From positions 1-7,684 of the forward strand of contig CAZGKF010000083.1 in assembly GCA_964526475.1 (NCBI GenBank): 7,684 nucleotides of DNA. Reading direction: 5' to 3'. This document shows, in pieces, positions 4,755 to 7,684 of the stretch (position 1 is the stretch's first letter; every line of letters starts with the position of its first letter). The translations under genes were made by a program, and so were the position numbers. The notes under the pieces are model-generated. The model was not told where the DNA came from and did not search any database. It was given only the letters and a program-made list of their open reading frames with translations. This DNA is from CAYVTV01 sp964526475 (lineage in GTDB: Bacteria > Bacteroidota > Bacteroidia > Bacteroidales > GCA-2748055).

Positions 4755-6697
4755 GTTCTAAGGGAGAAAAAGCAAATACAGAGTTTCTCAGGAAAGTATT
4801 GCAACTTGATAAAGTTGAACTGACAGGGGAAATAGTATGGCAGATGGAGGAATACAGCAGTGAGCGTATTACAGAACCCTTGCTGGCGGTATCATCAGGT
4901 ACTTCAGCTTTGGTCGCAGGAGCTGAGAAAACATATCTGGCGGTTAAGGAATATTTAAAGGACAGAAATATTGCTGCCGGGACAATCAGATCGGGAAGTT
5001 TGGGAATATCAAATTTTGAACCCTTACTTAGCGTTCAGCTACCGGGGCGTACAAGGATTTGTTTCAGTAAAATTACTGCTGAAAAGATTACACCTTTGCT
5101 TGATGATGTTTTTCACCATACTATTCCCGAAGAGAATGTTCTGGGGCAGTTTCGTAATGCCAGACATGACGCATGGAAGGATGTTCCTTTTCTTGATGAA
5201 CTTCCATTTTTCTCTCATCAGCAAAGGGTGATCCTTAAAAACTGCGGATTCTCAGATCCTTTAAATGTTGCAGAATATATTGCAGGGGGAGGGTACAGGT
5301 CATTCATAAAAGCCATACATAAATACACCTATGAGGATGTATGTGATATAGTTGAAAAAAGCGGTCTGCGTGGAAGATCCGGAAGCGGTTACCTTACCGG
5401 AAAAAAATGGAGAACAGCTTTTCAAACTTCTGCCGATGAGAAATATCTTATTTGTAACGCAGAGGAAAGTGATCCGGGTGCTTTTATGGATCGTGCGATT
5501 ATGGAAGGGAATCCACATCTTCTTTTGGAAGGCATGGCTATTGCAGCTTATGGTATTGGCGCTGCTAAAGCCTTCATATATATCCGTACGGAATATTCCC
5601 AGGCAATAGCCAGCCTTGAGGAAGCTATCAGATCAGCATATTTGCTTGGCATTCTGGGTCATGATATTTTTGGGAGCGGATTTAATCTTGACATTATAAT
5701 CAGGAAAGGTCCGGGAGCATTTGTTTGCGGAGAGGAGACCGCACTTATAAACAGCCTCGAAGGAAAAAGGGGGATGCCTCAGACTAAACCGCCTTTTCCT
5801 GCAACTTCCGGTTTCCACAGAAAACCTACGGTAATAAATAACGTGGAAACACTTTCCAATATTCCTGTTATAATAGAAAAAGGACCTGAATGGTACCGGT
5901 CAACAGGTATTAAAAATAATTCCGGAACGAAAATACTTGCATTATCAGGTAAAACAAAAATGACGGGATTCATAGAAGTTCCCCTTGGTACGAGTCTGCG
6001 CAGAATTATTTTCGACATTGCTGAAGGCATTGCTGATGATAAAAAATTTAAGGCGCTTCATATAGGCGGCCCTTCCGGATGCATAATTCCGGAGGAGAAG
6101 CTTGATGTCCCCTTAAGTTTCGATGACCTTGCTTCCGCAGGTACCGTTATGGGAAGCGGTGGAATGGTTGTCATGGATGAAGATACATGCATTGTTGATA
6201 TGGCGAAGTATTACATGGATTTTATGCAGAAGCAGAGCTGTGGAAAATGTATCCCATGCCGGGAAGGAACCAGGAGAATGTCTGAAATACTTGAAAGTAT
6301 TACAAAGAAGCCAGCAGATGAATTTGGCCATACTACCCTTGAAAGATTTAAAGGAGTTATGCAATTGGAAAGCCTTGCTACTGTGATGAAAGATACATCA
6401 CTTTGTGGACTTGGCCGGTCAGCTCCAAATCCGGTCATAAGCTCACTGAAACACTTCAGAAATGAATTTGAAGAGCATATTTTCGACAGAAACTGTCGCT
6501 CCAATACCTGTACAGAATTACGAACTTATTATATCAGTGTGGAAATGTGCACAGGCTGTTCCATATGTGCAAAAAAATGTCCGGCCGATGCAATTATTGG
6601 AACCCCCAGGCATCCGTATTTTATTGCTGAGGATAAATGCACCAATTGCGGTATTTGTTTTGGGGTGTGTAAATTTAATGCTGTGTTTTATAAATGA
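4751..6697 (+). CDS. hydB: [FeFe] hydrogenase subunit HydB (NuoF-like, FMN/NADH), degenerate N-terminal domain
   Basis: The protein has 648 residues, a usual length for HydB. Domain order: an N-terminal thioredoxin-like domain (about 40-122); the NuoF FMN/NADH core (about 160-490) with GLRGRSGSGYLTGKKW (205-220), CNAEESDPGAFMDR (235-248), CGEETALINSLEGKRG (326-341) and KPPFPA (346-351); a [4Fe-4S] site at C497, C500, C503 and C552; a CxxxxC pair at 582/587, where relatives usually read CPAGVC; and a C-terminal two-cluster ferredoxin domain with C600/C603/C606/C610 and C630/C633/C636/C640. It should exchange electrons with NAD(H) at FMN and pass them to HydC and HydA, possibly coupled with ferredoxin. 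Oddities: the four N-terminal [2Fe-2S] cysteines are replaced by S48, A53, S83 and S87, and the FMN loop reads GRSGSGY where GRGGAGF is usual. It overlaps hydC by 4 nt and ends 38 nt before hydA. Confidence 0.92.
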   Translation: MSSKGEKANTEFLRKVLQLDKVELTGEIVWQMEEYSSERITEPLLAVSSGTSALVAGAEKTYLAVKEYLKDRNIAAGTIRSGSLGISNFEPLLSVQLPGRTRICFSKITAEKITPLLDDVFHHTIPEENVLGQFRNARHDAWKDVPFLDELPFFSHQQRVILKNCGFSDPLNVAEYIAGGGYRSFIKAIHKYTYEDVCDIVEKSGLRGRSGSGYLTGKKWRTAFQTSADEKYLICNAEESDPGAFMDRAIMEGNPHLLLEGMAIAAYGIGAAKAFIYIRTEYSQAIASLEEAIRSAYLLGILGHDIFGSGFNLDIIIRKGPGAFVCGEETALINSLEGKRGMPQTKPPFPATSGFHRKPTVINNVETLSNIPVIIEKGPEWYRSTGIKNNSGTKILALSGKTKMTGFIEVPLGTSLRRIIFDIAEGIADDKKFKALHIGGPSGCIIPEEKLDVPLSFDDLASAGTVMGSGGMVVMDEDTCIVDMAKYYMDFMQKQSCGKCIPCREGTRRMSEILESITKKPADEFGHTTLERFKGVMQLESLATVMKDTSLCGLGRSAPNPVISSLKHFRNEFEEHIFDRNCRSNTCTELRTYYISVEMCTGCSICAKKCPADAIIGTPRHPYFIAEDKCTNCGICFGVCKFNAVFYK

Positions 6698-6735
6698 TAA
6701 CACCATGATTTATATTTTACAGGAAATAACAGAGA

Positions 6736-7684
6736 ATGGTATTCAACATAGAAGTTAATAACAGGCTAATTCAGGCAAGGAAAGGGGAAACCATTTTGTC
6801 TGTCCTCAGAAGAAATGGAATCCATGTTCCTACATTGTGCAACATGAAAGATTTTACTCCTACAGGTGCCTGCCGTATGTGTGTTATTGAGGTGGAAGGT
6901 ATGGACAATCTTTTACCTTCATGCTCATTTGTTGTGGAGGATTTTATGAAGATCAGAACTCACTCCCCCAGGGTTTTAAAAGCAAGAAAAACCATTGTTG
7001 AACTTCTTCTTTCAAATCATCCGGACGATTGTCTCTATTGCGAAAGGAATGGCAATTGTGAACTTCAGAAATTAGCAGAAGATTTAAATATTAGGGAACG
7101 AACAATACCTGGAAGAAAGAGTTTATACAAGATTGATAAATCCAGTCCTGGTATTGTCAGAGATCCTGCAAAATGTATTTTATGCGGCAGGTGTGTAAGA
7201 GTATGTGAGGAAGTACAGGATATAGCAACACTTGATTTTATACACAGGGGAAGCAGACTTGCAGTCTCCCCCGCAATGAGCAAATCCTTGAACTTCTCAA
7301 ACTGTATTTACTGCGGACAATGTGTTATCGTATGTCCTACCGGGGCAATAACCGAAAAAGTACAGTTTTCAGAATTGGATTATTCGCTTCATGATAGTGG
7401 GAAAAAAGTAATTGCTCAATATTCACCCACGGTTTCAGTATCCATTGCAGAGGAATTTGGCCTTCGTCCCGGGAAAGATATAAACGGCCTGCTGAACGCA
7501 GCTTTACGGAAGATTGGCTTCTACAAGGTTTTTGATACCTCATTCGGAGCTGACCTGATGGTGGTTGAGCAGGCTGAAGAATTCCTTCTCAGGCTGGAAA
7601 AAAATGAAAATCTTCCTTTTATAACCGGCTGTTGTCCATCCTGGATAAGTTTTGCTGAACAGAATATCCCTGAAATTCTAAGCA
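6736..7684 (+). CDS. hydA: [FeFe] hydrogenase catalytic subunit HydA, truncated by the window edge
   Basis: The first 316 residues are present and the frame is open to the window end. Domains in order: a plant-type [2Fe-2S] domain (C35, C46, C49, C63); a His-Cys [4Fe-4S] site (H95, C99, C102, C108); two [4Fe-4S] motifs (C147/C150/C153/C157 and C190/C193/C196/C200); and the start of the H-domain, with AQYSPTVSVSIAEEFG at 227-242 and the L1 motif TGCCPSW at 297-303. C299 fits the proton-transfer cysteine and C300 the first H-cluster ligand. L2 and L3 lie beyond the window. The protein reduces protons or oxidises H2 in the cytosol as part of HydABC. An in-frame TAA at 6727-6729 fixes the start at ATG 6736; AGGAAA at 6721-6726 may serve as a weak ribosome binding site. 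Maturases hydEFG are not seen in this window. Confidence 0.95.
   Translation, partial: MVFNIEVNNRLIQARKGETILSVLRRNGIHVPTLCNMKDFTPTGACRMCVIEVEGMDNLLPSCSFVVEDFMKIRTHSPRVLKARKTIVELLLSNHPDDCLYCERNGNCELQKLAEDLNIRERTIPGRKSLYKIDKSSPGIVRDPAKCILCGRCVRVCEEVQDIATLDFIHRGSRLAVSPAMSKSLNFSNCIYCGQCVIVCPTGAITEKVQFSELDYSLHDSGKKVIAQYSPTVSVSIAEEFGLRPGKDINGLLNAALRKIGFYKVFDTSFGADLMVVEQAEEFLLRLEKNENLPFITGCCPSWISFAEQNIPEILS

Noticed and set aside
4287..6697. Reading hydC-hydB as nuoE-nuoF of complex I
   Set aside because: HydB carries the extra C-terminal two-cluster ferredoxin domain and is followed by an [FeFe] hydrogenase catalytic subunit, with no other nuo genes around.

Overview
The window comes from an anaerobic bacterium, most likely a member of the Bacteroidota. 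The evidence is AT-rich DNA, a TAnnTTTG-type -7 box ahead of a hydrogenase operon whose first gene has no Shine-Dalgarno sequence, and dispersed intergenic repeats of a kind common in that phylum. This assignment rests on general features and not on a marker gene.

Layout. Positions 1-594 hold no gene. They carry a pair of REP-like hairpins at the left edge, a degraded composite repeat, a terminator-like stem-loop and an AT-rich stretch. Positions 595-3909 are a three-gene operon on the minus strand, read from 3909 down: a small thioredoxin-like [2Fe-2S] ferredoxin, a HydS-type protein (two N-terminal [4Fe-4S] motifs, hydrogenase-like H-domain, Fe-S domain, PAS domain), and a SpoIIE/PP2C-type phosphatase with a C-terminal extension. 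Positions 3910-4286 are the divergent intergenic region. It holds a small inverted-repeat element with 16-bp perfect arms, a dispersed repeat, a 17-bp-period array that reads as two abutting Rex-like operators, and the promoter for the plus-strand operon. Positions 4287-7684 encode a trimeric [FeFe] hydrogenase in the order hydC, hydB, hydA; hydA runs off the right edge.

How the genes fit together. HydC (NuoE-like), HydB (NuoF-like, FMN/NADH) and HydA (catalytic [FeFe] subunit) form a soluble NAD(H)-linked hydrogenase, the type that can bifurcate or confurcate electrons between NADH, ferredoxin and H2. The opposing operon looks like its control module: an Fe-S/PAS sensor translationally coupled to a phosphatase, plus a small ferredoxin. 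The set of hydrogenase, HydS, SpoIIE phosphatase and 2Fe-2S ferredoxin is also known from clostridial clusters, where an ATPase/kinase partner often accompanies it. No such partner is visible here.

Most notable points. (1) HydB keeps the fold signature of its N-terminal thioredoxin-like [2Fe-2S] domain, but all four cluster cysteines are replaced (S48, A53, S83, S87). The free ferredoxin across the divergent promoter keeps the same four. (2) The HydS H-domain keeps only one of the four expected H-cluster cysteines. (3) The hydC promoter carries a 17-bp tandem array resembling two Rex boxes, which would link the operon to the NADH/NAD+ ratio. (4) Two of the three regulatory-operon genes appear to start at TTG and GTG. 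(5) The regulatory operon is bracketed by two copies of the same composite repeat in the same orientation.
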